Shown here piece by piece: positions 9,455 through 18,200 of a stretch of 64,000 nt of DNA; the first letter of the stretch is position 1; each line of letters starts with the position of its first letter. A program made the position numbers and the translations under genes. The notes beneath the pieces were generated by a model that was not told the DNA's origin, ran no database searches, and saw only the letters and a program-made list of their open reading frames with translations. Source of the DNA: Myxococcus sp. CA023 (GTDB lineage: Bacteria; Myxococcota; Myxococcia; Myxococcales; Myxococcaceae); NCBI RefSeq assembly GCF_010998615.1, contig NZ_JAAEAH010000031.1, positions 1 through 64,000 on the forward strand, written 5' to 3'.

Positions 9455-10954
9455 GTGGCCCCGGTCCGGAAAATCCTCATCGCCGACCCTGACCTCGAGT
9501 CCGTGCGCTCGCTGTCGCGGGCGCTGCGCACCAAGGGCTATCAGGTGCACTACGCGCCGGATGGCTCGCGGGCCCTGGAGGTGGCCGTGCTGCGCCACCC
9601 GGACCTCACGCTGTTCGACGAGGCCTGCCGGCTGCTGGACGCGCGCACCTTCATCCAGATTCTGCGCACCAACCCGCGCACCGAGGACATCCCGGTGGTG
9701 CTCACCACCGCGAGCTTCGAGTCGGACCGGCTGCGCGGCCTGCGGGACGGCTACCTGCGCAAGCCCTTCAACCTGGACGAGGTGCTCAGCCGCATCGAGC
9801 ACATCTTCCGGCGCAGCGAGGCGGCCAAGGACCTCAAGAGCGAGCAGCAGGAAATCGAAGGCTCGCTCAGCCAGCTCAGCATCCCGGACCTGATGCAGTT
9901 GTTGGGCATGAACCGGCGCAGCGGCCGGCTGACGCTGGAGCGCGGCAACGACCGGGGCGAGATTTCCGTCGTCGAAGGCCGCCCGGTGAATGCGAAGCTG
10001 GGGCGCGTGGAAGGGGAGAAGGCCCTGTTCCGTCTGCTGGCGTGGGTGGACGGGACGTTCACCTTCTCGCCCGGAGGCAACACGGCACGGCCGCGCATCA
10101 ACCGCGGCATGGATGACGCGCTGCTGGAGGGCATGCGCCAGTCGGACGAGGTGAACCGGCTGATGCCCGGCCTGCCGCCGCGCCACACGCGGCTGATGCT
10201 GGCGCCGGACGCGGACCTGCAAGGAGACCAGCATCCGGTGACGCAGCAGGTGGTGGACCTGCTTCGCCAGCCACGCGCCCTGGGCGAGGTGCTGGACCTG
10301 GCGCCGGCCACCGACCTGGAGGTGCTCAACGTCCTCACCACGCTCATGCAGCGGGGCGTGGCGAAGGCCGCGGACGGGGACGGCGTGGAGGCTGCGTCCG
10401 GCGAGCTGCTGGGCGCGGCGGAGGTGCACGCGCTGCGCGGCCGGATTCTCCGCACGCGAGCGCCCGCGAAGGTGGCCACCGCGAAAATCTTCGTGTGCGG
10501 CAGTGGCGCGAGCGCGGCCCGGCGGGTCCTCTCCCGCATGCCCGGCATGGAAGCGCTGTCGGCCGAGCCCACCGCGGTGAAGAGTGGTTTCGGCACGCTG
10601 GGGCGCCTGGTGCTCAGCGAGGTGCTGCGCCTGGACTTCTGCGTGTTGCCTCCCGCGGAGGCGGCGCGGCCGCTGTGGCGTCCCTTCACGGCGGGCGCCA
10701 TGGGCGCGCTGCTGATGGACGTGGCCGAGCCCTCCGTGCGGCTCGCGCACTACCTGGCCTGGGAGGTCCGGATGCCGGTGGTGGTGGTGGGCGCGGAAGT
10801 CCCCGCGGCGTTGCAGGGGGCTCCCGCGGGAGCCCTGGGCGCGGCGGATGACCTGGCGGACGCGCTGCGTTCGCTGCTGGTCCAGGCGCTCAACCCGGCG
10901 CCCACGCTGCCCGGCGTGCCCCAGGTTCAGCGGGCCGCCGCGTCCATCGTGTAG
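9455..10954 (+). CDS. Response regulator with DUF4388 (PATAN) and GTPase-like C-terminal domain
   Basis: 499 residues, GTG start 19 bp after the upstream regulator. REC (1-120) keeps Asp55 and Lys103 (LRKPF). A DUF4388/PATAN-like domain follows (about residues 135-260; LSQLSIPDLMQLLGMNRRSG, ISVVEGRPVNA), a module common in myxobacterial and cyanobacterial signalling. The C-terminal part (about 345-480) reads like the MglA or streptomycete-type small GTPases: a KIFVCGSG strand where the P-loop should be, then a PLWRPFTAGAMGALLMDV segment resembling the post-switch helix and strand. The P-loop lacks the GK(S/T) residues, so GTP binding is doubtful. This last assignment is an inference from pattern only. 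Confidence 0.85.
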   Translation: MAPVRKILIADPDLESVRSLSRALRTKGYQVHYAPDGSRALEVAVLRHPDLTLFDEACRLLDARTFIQILRTNPRTEDIPVVLTTASFESDRLRGLRDGYLRKPFNLDEVLSRIEHIFRRSEAAKDLKSEQQEIEGSLSQLSIPDLMQLLGMNRRSGRLTLERGNDRGEISVVEGRPVNAKLGRVEGEKALFRLLAWVDGTFTFSPGGNTARPRINRGMDDALLEGMRQSDEVNRLMPGLPPRHTRLMLAPDADLQGDQHPVTQQVVDLLRQPRALGEVLDLAPATDLEVLNVLTTLMQRGVAKAADGDGVEAASGELLGAAEVHALRGRILRTRAPAKVATAKIFVCGSGASAARRVLSRMPGMEALSAEPTAVKSGFGTLGRLVLSEVLRLDFCVLPPAEAARPLWRPFTAGAMGALLMDVAEPSVRLAHYLAWEVRMPVVVVGAEVPAALQGAPAGALGAADDLADALRSLLVQALNPAPTLPGVPQVQRAAASIV

Positions 10955-10966
10955 GGCGAGGCCGCT

Positions 10967-11500
10967 TCAAAGGCGTGAGAGAATCTCCGCCTTCTTCTGC
11001 GCGTATTCGTCCTGCGTGATGAGTTCGTTGTCGAGCATCGACTGGAGGTCCTTCATGGCCTTCACCGGGTCCGCGGGGGCCACGGTCCTGGCTTCGGAAA
11101 AGCCAGCGGCGCCCGCGAGGAGGGCTTGGATGCTCTGGGGGCGCTGCTGATCGACGGGCCCCAGGACGACGAATCGCTGAGGGTCATTCGGATCGATCTT
11201 CACCTTGAGGCGCACGCCGGGCTCCAGGATGAAGGCCTTCCAATCATGCGCCCGGCTGCGGTGCTGCCGCCTGTAGGTGGGGAGGCCCGGCACCTTGAAC
11301 TCCAGCAGGAAGTCGTAGACGTAACTCTTGTTGATCTGCATCGACGTGCGCTCCATCCGGAGGATGGTGGCCTCGCCGGCGGTTCCGTGCTCTCGGAGGC
11401 GCTGCGTCTGCGCGTGCGAATAGAAGAAGTACCCCGCCACGCCGAAGCCGACGAGCGAGAGGAGAATGAAGGGCAACATCGCCAGGACCGCGGTCAGCAC
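10967..11500 (-). CDS. Membrane-anchored SHOCT-domain protein (first of a tandem pair)
   Basis: About 177 residues. An N-terminal hydrophobic segment (LAMLPFILLSLVGFGVAGYF) is followed by a beta-rich DUF3592-like region and a C-terminal SHOCT motif (DPVKAMKDLQSMLDNELITQ, then EYAQKKAEIL), a short helical module often found at protein ends. The start could be TTG 11503 or GTG 11500; GAGG lies 3 bases before the TTG but 6 before the GTG, so GTG 11500 is preferred. It is paralogous to the gene immediately upstream, with about 20 bp between them. It converges on the response-regulator gene, with 12 bp between the ends. Confidence 0.85.
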   Translation of the reverse strand: MLTAVLAMLPFILLSLVGFGVAGYFFYSHAQTQRLREHGTAGEATILRMERTSMQINKSYVYDFLLEFKVPGLPTYRRQHRSRAHDWKAFILEPGVRLKVKIDPNDPQRFVVLGPVDQQRPQSIQALLAGAAGFSEARTVAPADPVKAMKDLQSMLDNELITQDEYAQKKAEILSRL

Positions 11501-11521
11501 CAATCACCTCGATGCGCGTTC

Positions 11522-12049
11522 TCAGATACGCGCGAGAATCTGCGCCTTCTTCGCCTCGAACTCTTCCGGGGTGATGAGTCCCTTATCCATCAGCGACTGA
11601 AGGTCCTGCATGGCCTTCACCGGATCCCCCGCGGACGGCATGCCCTGTAGCACGAAGGCCCCGACAGGCGCCGTCATGACCGCGCCGACGATGGCGACCT
11701 TGCTCGGTTCGTTCCGGTCGACCTTGACGTTCAGACGCATCCCCACGCCCAGCGACCCGATGCTCTGGTGCGGGCCCAGCCGCTTCCTCACCCGCGCCTG
11801 ATACGACGCGCGTCCACGCTGACGGACCTCCAGGAGCAGTTCGAAGACGGGACGGCGGTTGACGCGCAAGCCCGTGTCCCTCAGCTCGAGCACCGTGGCC
11901 TCGGCGTCCTCGCCATGCTTGAGCACATCTCGCTCCACCATCGCGTCACGGGTGAAGCTCCCGATGACCCAGGTGGCATAGAGAAAGATGCCGCCGAAGA
12001 GGAGGGTGACGAAGATCTCGGTCGGAGTGGCGGGGACCAGGGCGTCCAT
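11522..12049 (-). CDS. Membrane-anchored SHOCT-domain protein (second of a tandem pair)
   Basis: 175 residues with the same plan as its neighbour: one N-terminal membrane segment (IFVTLLFGGIFLYATWVIGS), a DUF3592-like middle (EATVLELRDTGLRVN, a V-x-LLLEV strand, GMRLNVKVDRNEP) and a C-terminal SHOCT motif (DPVKAMQDLQSLMDKGLITP, then EEFEAKKAQIL). The pair arose by tandem duplication and is probably cotranscribed. No enzymatic role is known for this type of protein. Confidence 0.85.
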   Translation of the reverse strand: MDALVPATPTEIFVTLLFGGIFLYATWVIGSFTRDAMVERDVLKHGEDAEATVLELRDTGLRVNRRPVFELLLEVRQRGRASYQARVRKRLGPHQSIGSLGVGMRLNVKVDRNEPSKVAIVGAVMTAPVGAFVLQGMPSAGDPVKAMQDLQSLMDKGLITPEEFEAKKAQILARI

Positions 12050-12095
12050 CTGGCGGAAACCCTACCATTCTCCCTCGACGCGCTGGCCGGGGCCG

Positions 12096-12500
12096 TCACC
12101 CTGGCAGCCAGCGCATGGCCTCCGGCAGCCGCCGTTGCCAGTCCCGCTCGGGGTCCGCGTAGCTCAGGGAGAGGTTGGTGCACCAAGTGTCGAAGAGCGC
12201 GGACTCTGGATGGGCGAACACGTTCTGCCCGTTCTGCATGGAGAGGACAGGAAAGGACCTGTCAGGTGAGGCGTCATACGCGTCGGGTGTGTAGATGCGA
12301 ACAGTGCGTGTGCGCCCCTCATGCGGGGAAGCGAAGTCTCGGAGGCTGTGGACGTATCCCATGGGGTCCGGAAGTTGGAACCTGCGGAGGAGGATAGGTT
12401 GCGGCCCCTGCACCGGCGACTTCTCCCAACCCACGGGATTCTCACGTCGTTTCCTCGGTGGATGAACCCAGCGCTCGGGCTTCTGGAGGTGTAGGCTCAA
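12096..12500 (-). pseudogene. Truncated esterase (alpha/beta-hydrolase) remnant
   Basis: The 134-codon frame contains a clear N-terminal piece of a putative esterase (PF00756-like): RTVRIYTPDAYDASPDRSFP, then VLSMQNGQNVFAHPESALFD. Normal members read VLYMQDGQN here and continue for another 150 or more residues with a GxSxG nucleophile and a catalytic Asp and His. None of these is present before the stop at 12096, and the next gene begins 46 bp further on. The likely explanation is loss of the 3' part of an esterase gene. The N-terminal 45 residues are less typical and may not be translated. Confidence 0.65.
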
Positions 12501-12529
12501 CGGGTATCCCAGGACTCACACGAAGACCC

Positions 12530-14143
12530 ATGCAGCAGAAACTCGCCGCAGACATGTCGACCACCGCGGGCCGCGCACAGGCCGGGCAGAGCCCGGTGGC
12601 GCTCTCCGTGCCTGCCTTGACGATTGTGTCCCATCCCCAGCCGCAGCGCATTGGCGAGCGGCTGTTGCTGGAGGTGCTCGCGTCCCAGGGGCGCACGGCG
12701 GCCCTGTCTCGCAACGCGCCGGACTTCTCCCGGCCCGGGGGGCTCATGGCCCTCCCGTTGGGAGACCCATTCCTCAGCCGCAAGCCGGTGGAGTTCGAGC
12801 CCGGCCCACGAGGCGGCCTCCGGATGTTGGTGCCAGAGGACGGCACCCAGGTTCGCGTGGCGAACGAGCCCGTCGTGGGCGGCCGGGAGTTCTCTCGCGA
12901 GGAGCTGTCCGATGGAGTGCCGCTGGTGCTGGCCGACCGCGTGGTGCTCCTGCTCCACCTGGCTTCGTCCTTCCGCCAGCCGGGCGTGCTGGACCTGGGC
13001 ATCGTCGGCCACGGTGAGGGCATCCACCGCGTGCGCGAGGACATCATCCGGGTGGCCGACCTCGCCGTGCCGGTGCTCATCCGCGGCGAGACGGGCACGG
13101 GCAAGGAGTTGGTGGCGCGCGCCATCCACGCCAGTGGTCCCCGCCGCGCCGGTCCCTTCGTCAGCGTCAACCTGGGAGCGCTCGCCAAGGAGCTGGTCGC
13201 CGCGGAGCTCTTCGGCGCGCAGCGCGGGGCCTATACGGGCGCCAGCCGGGACCGGGAAGGCTTCTTCCGCGCGGCCGAGGGCGGGACGCTCTTCCTCGAT
13301 GAGGTTGGCGAGGCGCCGCCCGAGGTGCAGGCCGCGCTGCTTCGCGTGCTGGAGACGGGCGAAATCTATCCGGTGGGCGGCCATACGCCGGTGCCTGTCG
13401 ACGTCCGGCTGGTCTCCGCCACGGACGCGCATCTGGAGGCCCGAATCCAGGAGCGCACCTTCAAGGCCCCGCTGCTGCACCGGCTGGCCGGCTTTGAAAT
13501 CCTGGTGCCTCCGCTGCGCGAGCGCCGCGAGGACGTGGGCCTGCTCTTCCACCACTTCGCTCGCCAGGAACTGGAGGCCATGGGGGAGGGCGGTCAACTG
13601 ACGTCTTCGGACCCGCGCGCCGAGCCCTGGCTGCCCGCGGCCCTGGCCGTCCGCTTGGTGCGCCACGCGTGGTCCGGCAACATCCGCCAGCTGCGCAACG
13701 TCACCCGTCAGCTCGTCATCGGCAGCCGGGGCACTCCGGGGCTGCGCGCCGATGCGCGGCTGGAGCAGGTGCTGGACGCGGACGCGCAGCCAGTCCCCGG
13801 GCGTCCGTTGACCGTGCGCACGGGCGAGGAGGCGGGCGATGGCGCGAAGGCACCGCGGCGCAAGCCCGCGGACGTGGGTGAGCAGGAGTTGCTGGAGGCC
13901 CTTCGCGCCTGCTCCTGGGACCTCAAGGCCTCCGCGGACTGGCTGGGCATTCCCCGGCCGTCCGTCTACGTCCTCATCGACAAGAGCTCGCTCCTGCGCA
14001 CCGCGCGCGACTTGAGCCCCGAGGAAATCACGCGCTGCTTCCACGAGTGCGAGGGCGACCTCGACCGGATGGTGCAGCGGCTGGAGGTCTCCAAGCGCGC
14101 GCTCCAGCGGCGGGTCCGGGAGCTGGGCCTCAGTGGTGGGTAG
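12530..14143 (+). CDS. Sigma-54-dependent activator with FHA-like sensor and two HTH motifs
   Basis: 537 residues from ATG 12530. Residues 75-145 resemble an FHA domain (LSRKPVEF, then VRVANEPVVGG, then a hydrophobic LVLADRVVLLLH strand), so it may respond to a phosphoprotein. The AAA+ domain (about 155-400) is complete: Walker A GETGTGKE (186-193), the sigma-54-contacting GAYTGA loop (233-238) and Walker [12 protein letters not shown]. Unusually, the C-terminus holds two Fis-like helix-turn-helices in a row: CSWDLKASADWLGIPRPSVY and, about 45 residues later, GDLDRMVQRLEVSKRALQRR. Two duplicated small genes with sigma-54 promoters and paired palindromes lie directly downstream and are the obvious targets. 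The Shine-Dalgarno sequence is weak (GAAG). Confidence 0.9.
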   Translation: MQQKLAADMSTTAGRAQAGQSPVALSVPALTIVSHPQPQRIGERLLLEVLASQGRTAALSRNAPDFSRPGGLMALPLGDPFLSRKPVEFEPGPRGGLRMLVPEDGTQVRVANEPVVGGREFSREELSDGVPLVLADRVVLLLHLASSFRQPGVLDLGIVGHGEGIHRVREDIIRVADLAVPVLIRGETGTGKELVARAIHASGPRRAGPFVSVNLGALAKELVAAELFGAQRGAYTGASRDREGFFRAAEGGTLFLDEVGEAPPEVQAALLRVLETGEIYPVGGHTPVPVDVRLVSATDAHLEARIQERTFKAPLLHRLAGFEILVPPLRERREDVGLLFHHFARQELEAMGEGGQLTSSDPRAEPWLPAALAVRLVRHAWSGNIRQLRNVTRQLVIGSRGTPGLRADARLEQVLDADAQPVPGRPLTVRTGEEAGDGAKAPRRKPADVGEQELLEALRACSWDLKASADWLGIPRPSVYVLIDKSSLLRTARDLSPEEITRCFHECEGDLDRMVQRLEVSKRALQRRVRELGLSGG

Positions 14144-14150
14144 TGTTGGC

Positions 14151-14192
14151 TGACACGTCAACCCGGACCTGGTGGGTTCGGTTGACGCGTCC
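14151..14192 (+). promoter_or_regulatory. Paired TGACryGTCA activator sites, small gene 1
   Basis: TGACACGTCA (14151-14160, perfect palindrome) and TGACGCGTCC (14183-14192, one mismatch) are 32 bp apart start to start, about three helical turns. The second site ends 62 bp before the sigma-54 promoter. The same pair at the same spacing precedes the next gene, and related sites occur at 25135-25186. Confidence 0.7.
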
Positions 14193-14253
14193 ATTTGCCT
14201 TTTCGGGGGGCTCGGGTGTCGATTGTCGAGGGGGGCCGCGCGCCATTCCTGGC

Positions 14254-14269
14254 TGGTACGGTGTCTGCA
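14254..14269 (+). promoter_or_regulatory. Sigma-54-type (-24/-12) promoter, small gene 1
   Basis: TGGTACGGTGTCTGCA fits TGGYACR-N4-TTGCW with one deviation (C at the first T). The GG and GC are at the required 12-bp distance. It lies 58 bp before the ATG at 14328, directly downstream of a sigma-54 activator gene. Confidence 0.75.
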
Positions 14270-14327
14270 ACTCACAGCCCGCAGCAATCCTTCTCATTGC
14301 CCCATTGGGGGTACGGGAGCCGCGCCC

Positions 14328-14675
14328 ATGACCGTTGTCACCGTCACCATCAAGAAGTCGGGGGATCTGGTCTACGAGCCCAGCAACAAGGTCCGGCGGG
14401 GGCAGCCCGTCCGCTTCGTGCTCGACCAGATTAACGGTCCTTTGTGGGCGAAGGTGAATCCGCCCGCGTGCCTGGTTGCAACGAATCCCGTCACCCTGGA
14501 CCGGACCTCCGCGGCGCCCCCCATCTACGAGGATCCGGTCTCCGAATCGGCCGCGTTCATGACGTATGCGTTCACCGTGGAGGTCCCTCCCGTGCCGGAG
14601 AAGCCGCACTTCGGAGGCGAGGCCGAGACCAAGAACGGCAACCTCGACGTGACGACGGATCCACCGAAGCTCTGA
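14328..14675 (+). CDS. Small unknown protein, tandem paralogue 1
   Basis: 115 residues with no signal peptide or membrane segment. It appears to be all beta: IKKSGDLVYEPSNKVRRGQP, then VRFVL, a VNPPACL segment, EDPVSESAA and a conserved end, ETKNGNLDVTTDPPK. The RRGQPVRF pattern resembles strand entries in cupredoxin or Ig-like folds, but no metal ligands are evident and I do not recognise the family. It is about half identical to the gene at 14860. It is probably switched on by the upstream sigma-54 activator through its own -24/-12 promoter. Confidence 0.85.
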   Translation: MTVVTVTIKKSGDLVYEPSNKVRRGQPVRFVLDQINGPLWAKVNPPACLVATNPVTLDRTSAAPPIYEDPVSESAAFMTYAFTVEVPPVPEKPHFGGEAETKNGNLDVTTDPPKL

Positions 14676-14682
14676 GCCGGCC

Positions 14683-14724
14683 TGACGTGTCATGCTGAAC
14701 CTCGTGGGTGGGGCTGACGCGTCC
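14683..14724 (+). promoter_or_regulatory. Paired TGACryGTCA activator sites, small gene 2
   Basis: TGACGTGTCA (14683-14692, perfect palindrome) and TGACGCGTCC (14715-14724) are again 32 bp apart. The second site ends 63 bp before the -24 element. The arrangement matches that of gene 1 within one base, so promoter and activator sites were duplicated with the gene. Confidence 0.7.
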
Positions 14725-14786
14725 ACCTGAGGCTGAGGGCATGCGCCGGTGGTGAATCTTCGAGGGCGCTGTGAACCAGACCTGTC

Positions 14787-14802
14787 TGGTATGGTGTGTG
14801 CA
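14787..14802 (+). promoter_or_regulatory. Sigma-54-type (-24/-12) promoter, small gene 2
   Basis: TGGTATGGTGTGTGCA has GG and GC at the required 12-bp distance. The ATG at 14860 is 58 bp downstream, the same as in gene 1. Just after the promoter a TCACAGC..GCAGCA stretch is also shared by both leaders. Confidence 0.72.
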
Positions 14803-14859
14803 AATCACAGCAGGCAGCAGTTCATCACACGCCCCAGCGGGGCACAGGAGCCACGGCCC

Positions 14860-15210
14860 ATGGCCATCATCACTGTTCTCATCAACAAGTCCGGGAACCT
14901 GAGCTACATCCCCAACAACAAGGTTCGGCACGGAGACACGGTCCGCTTCGCCATTGAAATGATTGGCGCCTCATCGGACGTGACGGTGAATCCCCCCGCG
15001 TGCCTGGATTCGACGGCGTCGTTCAGCTTGAACAACACCTCTCTGTCCGCCGCCCAGCGCGAGGACCCCGTTTCCGACGGGGCCGCGGTCGGCTCGTATC
15101 CGTTCACGGTGGACGTTCCCAGCGCCTCCGAGGCGCGCAGCCACGGGCTCGAGTTGGAGACGAAGAACGGCAACCTGGACGTGACGACGGACCCGCCCAA
15201 GGAGTACTGA
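14860..15210 (+). CDS. Small unknown protein, tandem paralogue 2
   Basis: 116 residues, cytosolic by sequence, with the same beta-rich pattern as its neighbour: INKSGNLSYIPNNKVRHGDT, VRFAIEMIG, VNPPACLDST, REDPVSDGAA and LETKNGNLDVTTDPPK. The conserved C-terminal signature marks a small family I cannot name. It ends 6 bp from the end of the converging kinase gene. Regulation is expected to match paralogue 1 because all upstream elements are duplicated. Confidence 0.85.
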   Translation: MAIITVLINKSGNLSYIPNNKVRHGDTVRFAIEMIGASSDVTVNPPACLDSTASFSLNNTSLSAAQREDPVSDGAAVGSYPFTVDVPSASEARSHGLELETKNGNLDVTTDPPKEY

Positions 15211-15216
15211 GCTACG

Positions 15217-18200
15217 TCAGGGCGTAGGAGGGCCGGCCAGCGGCTCGCGAGCCGCGCCGAGCCGGCCTCTCCATTCGGATTCCAGGTGAGGGTTGCGGGC
15301 CAGTGCTTGCCGCAACACCTCCTGGCCCTCGATGCGCCAGGCCTGCCGTTGCTCGGAGGAGGCGCGCGTCTCCGCCAGGGCGAGCAGCCCGCCGCCGCGA
15401 AGCGCCTGGGCCCGCGCCCACCTGGGCCGGTCCGCCAGGACTTCCGCCACGAGCGCGAGTCCCTGGTTCAGCAGCGGCGCGGCGTTCTCGTTCCGCTGCT
15501 GACGCCACGCGGCCCAGGCGAGCTGGAATCTCGCGGTGGCCAGCCGGTAGTCATGCCGGCGCGGCTCCAGGGACAGGGCTTGCTGGAAGGCCTGCGACGC
15601 GAGCTCGAAGTCCGATTCCTGAGCGGTGCCCCGGTGCGCCAGCCAGCGGGCCTTGAGCGCGCGGGCCTCGCCCGTGTTGCGCCACGTGTGGCCCTGGCGG
15701 GGATTCAGCGTGGTGGCCCGCGCCAGGGACTCCTCGGCCTTCGCCAGCTCCGCCCGCGGGTCGCCGCCGGTCTCCATGCTCCACGTCGCCAGCAGTGTCT
15801 GCACGCGGCCGAGGTTGGCCCAGAGGTCGGCGTCCTGGGGCTGGAGCGAGAGCGCCTGACGGTAGGCTTCCACGGCGGCGCGGCCACTCGGTTCTGGATT
15901 CTCCCCGCGCGCGGACTGGAAGGTGGCGTTCAGGGTCCACACCTCGCCCAGGTTGTTGTGGGCGTACACCTGTCTGGGCGCCAGCGTCCGGGCTTCCTCG
16001 AAGGCCGCCTGCGCCTGCTGGAGCAGGGGCTCGGGGGCGCCGCCTTCCTCCCAGCGTTGCTCGGCCTGCCACAGCAGCGCCGCGCCCAGCCCGTTGTGGA
16101 GCGGGGGGAGCTTCGCGTTGATGCCCAGCCCCTGCCGGAACAGGGCCAGGGCCTGCTCCAGGTCCGCCTCGAAGGGCTCGCCGTGGCTCCAGCGCCAGCG
16201 CGCCAACTGCTCGGAGATTTCCGCGCCGCGGAAGCTGGCCACGACGTTGCCGGGATTGAGCGCCAGCGCCTTTGCCAGTGCGTCACGGGCCCGCGTCAAA
16301 TCTCCCGCGGCGTCGGTGGCGCGTGGATTCGAAGCGCGGCGGCGCAGGGCGTTGCCCAGGTTGATCCACGCGTCGGCCTGGTTCTCCCGCACGCGGATGG
16401 CCTCCAGGTACGCGTCAATCGCCTTGCCCTGGTGCTCCAGCGGGTCCACGCCGCGCTCGGCTTCCGCGTCCGCCCACACCTGATAGGTCAGGCCCAGGTT
16501 GGCGTGGAAGGCATAGTCGCGCTCCTCGGGGCGCAGGCGCTCGAAGGCCTCGATGGACAGACGAAGCTGCTCGCTCGGGTCCTGCCCGCGCTCCTGGCGG
16601 TAGCGGGCCCACAGCCGGTGGGTGATGGCGAGCTCCAGCGCGACACGGTCGCTGGGCGGCGCCAGGGCCAGGGCCTCGCGCGCGGCGTGGATGGACTTCT
16701 CCAGCAGCGGCTCGGCGTCCTCGCGTCCCTGGCTGGCGCGCTGCTCCGCGAGCCGGCGGTGCAGGCGGGCGAGGACGACCAGCGAGCGGTGGTAATCCGG
16801 CGCGGCGGCGAGCGCGCGGGTCGCCGCCTCCACGCCGCGCTCATAGTGGGGCAGCACGTTGCCTTCGCCGTACAGCTCCATCACCAGCGCGGCCAGCTCC
16901 AGGCGCGCCAGGACGTAGTGGCCCATGGGCTGGCTCTCCGCGGTGGCGACAGCGGCGGCATAGGCGCGGCGGCCCGCGTCCAGGTCCTCCTGCGAGCCGG
17001 CCTTGTCGCCCTGGTGCCAGCGCTGCGTGGCCCGCGCCAGCAGCACGTCGCCTTGCAGCAAGGGCGCTTCGTAGAACCAGGGCTGCGCGCGGCCCATGGC
17101 TTCCAGGTGGGTCAGGGCCTCTTCGTGGCGGCCCTCGTAGAAGGCGAACAGCGCCTTCACATACAGCGGTGGGACGGGGACATCGGGGCCTTCGGCCTGG
17201 CGCAGGTAGGCCAGGGCCGGGTCCCGGTAGTTCTGCTCCAGCTCCTTGCGGCGGACCTCGCGCTGCTCCGGGCTGCGGCGCTCCACGTCCAGCAGCAGCC
17301 GCTCCTGGTAGAGGTCTCCTAGCACCTGCGCCAACGCCCAGGCCACCCGGGGCTCGCGGTAGCCCTGGGCCCACGCGGCCTCCAGGCGCTTGCGCGCGGC
17401 GTCCCGCTCATCCAACACGAGCAACGCGCGGCCCAGGGCGTACTGGCCGGGGCCCAGTGCGTGGGGGCCGGCTTCGCGCACCTCGGCCTCCAGCGCGTCC
17501 ATGCTGGCGCGCAGCTCGCGCCGGTCTTCACGGGTGTCGTGCAGGCGGGACAGGGCGGAGTAGCGCGCGGAGGCCTCGATGCGCTCCACCCGTTCGGTGA
17601 AGCGGCGCGTGAGGCGTTCGCGCTCGGCCACCTCGCCGCGGGCGATGCCCGCCTGGATGAGTGCCAGCAACACCACCGTCAGGGCCGCGGAGCCCAGCGT
17701 CAGCGCCACCCGGTGCTTGCGGGCCTTGCGGCGCAGGCGGTAGCCCAGTCCCTGTCGCGCGAGGACGGGCTCTCCTTCGAGGAACCGCTCCAGGTCCTCC
17801 GCCAGCGCCCGCGCCGAGTCGTAGCGGGCGGGCCGCTGCTTCTCCAGGCACTTGAGGACGATGGCTTCCAGGTCCGACGGAATGTCGGCATCGAGCGCGC
17901 GCGGCGGCGCCGGCTCTTCATGCTGGAGCCGGGTGATGACCTCCGCCTCGGTGGCGCCGGTGAAGGGCGGCCGGCCGGTGAGGAGCGAGTAGAGCGTGGC
18001 GCCCAGCGCGTAGATGTCCGCGCGCCGGTCCAGGCGTGACACTTCGCCGCGCGCCTGCTCCGGGGCCATGTAGTGCGGGGTGCCCTGCACGGCGTTGGGC
18101 GCGGCACCTTCCTCGCGCCAGTCACGCGCCAGACCGAAGTCCATGACGAAGGGGGCCAGCCCGCCGTCCTCGGTGCGCTCCACCAGGATGTTGCCGGGCT

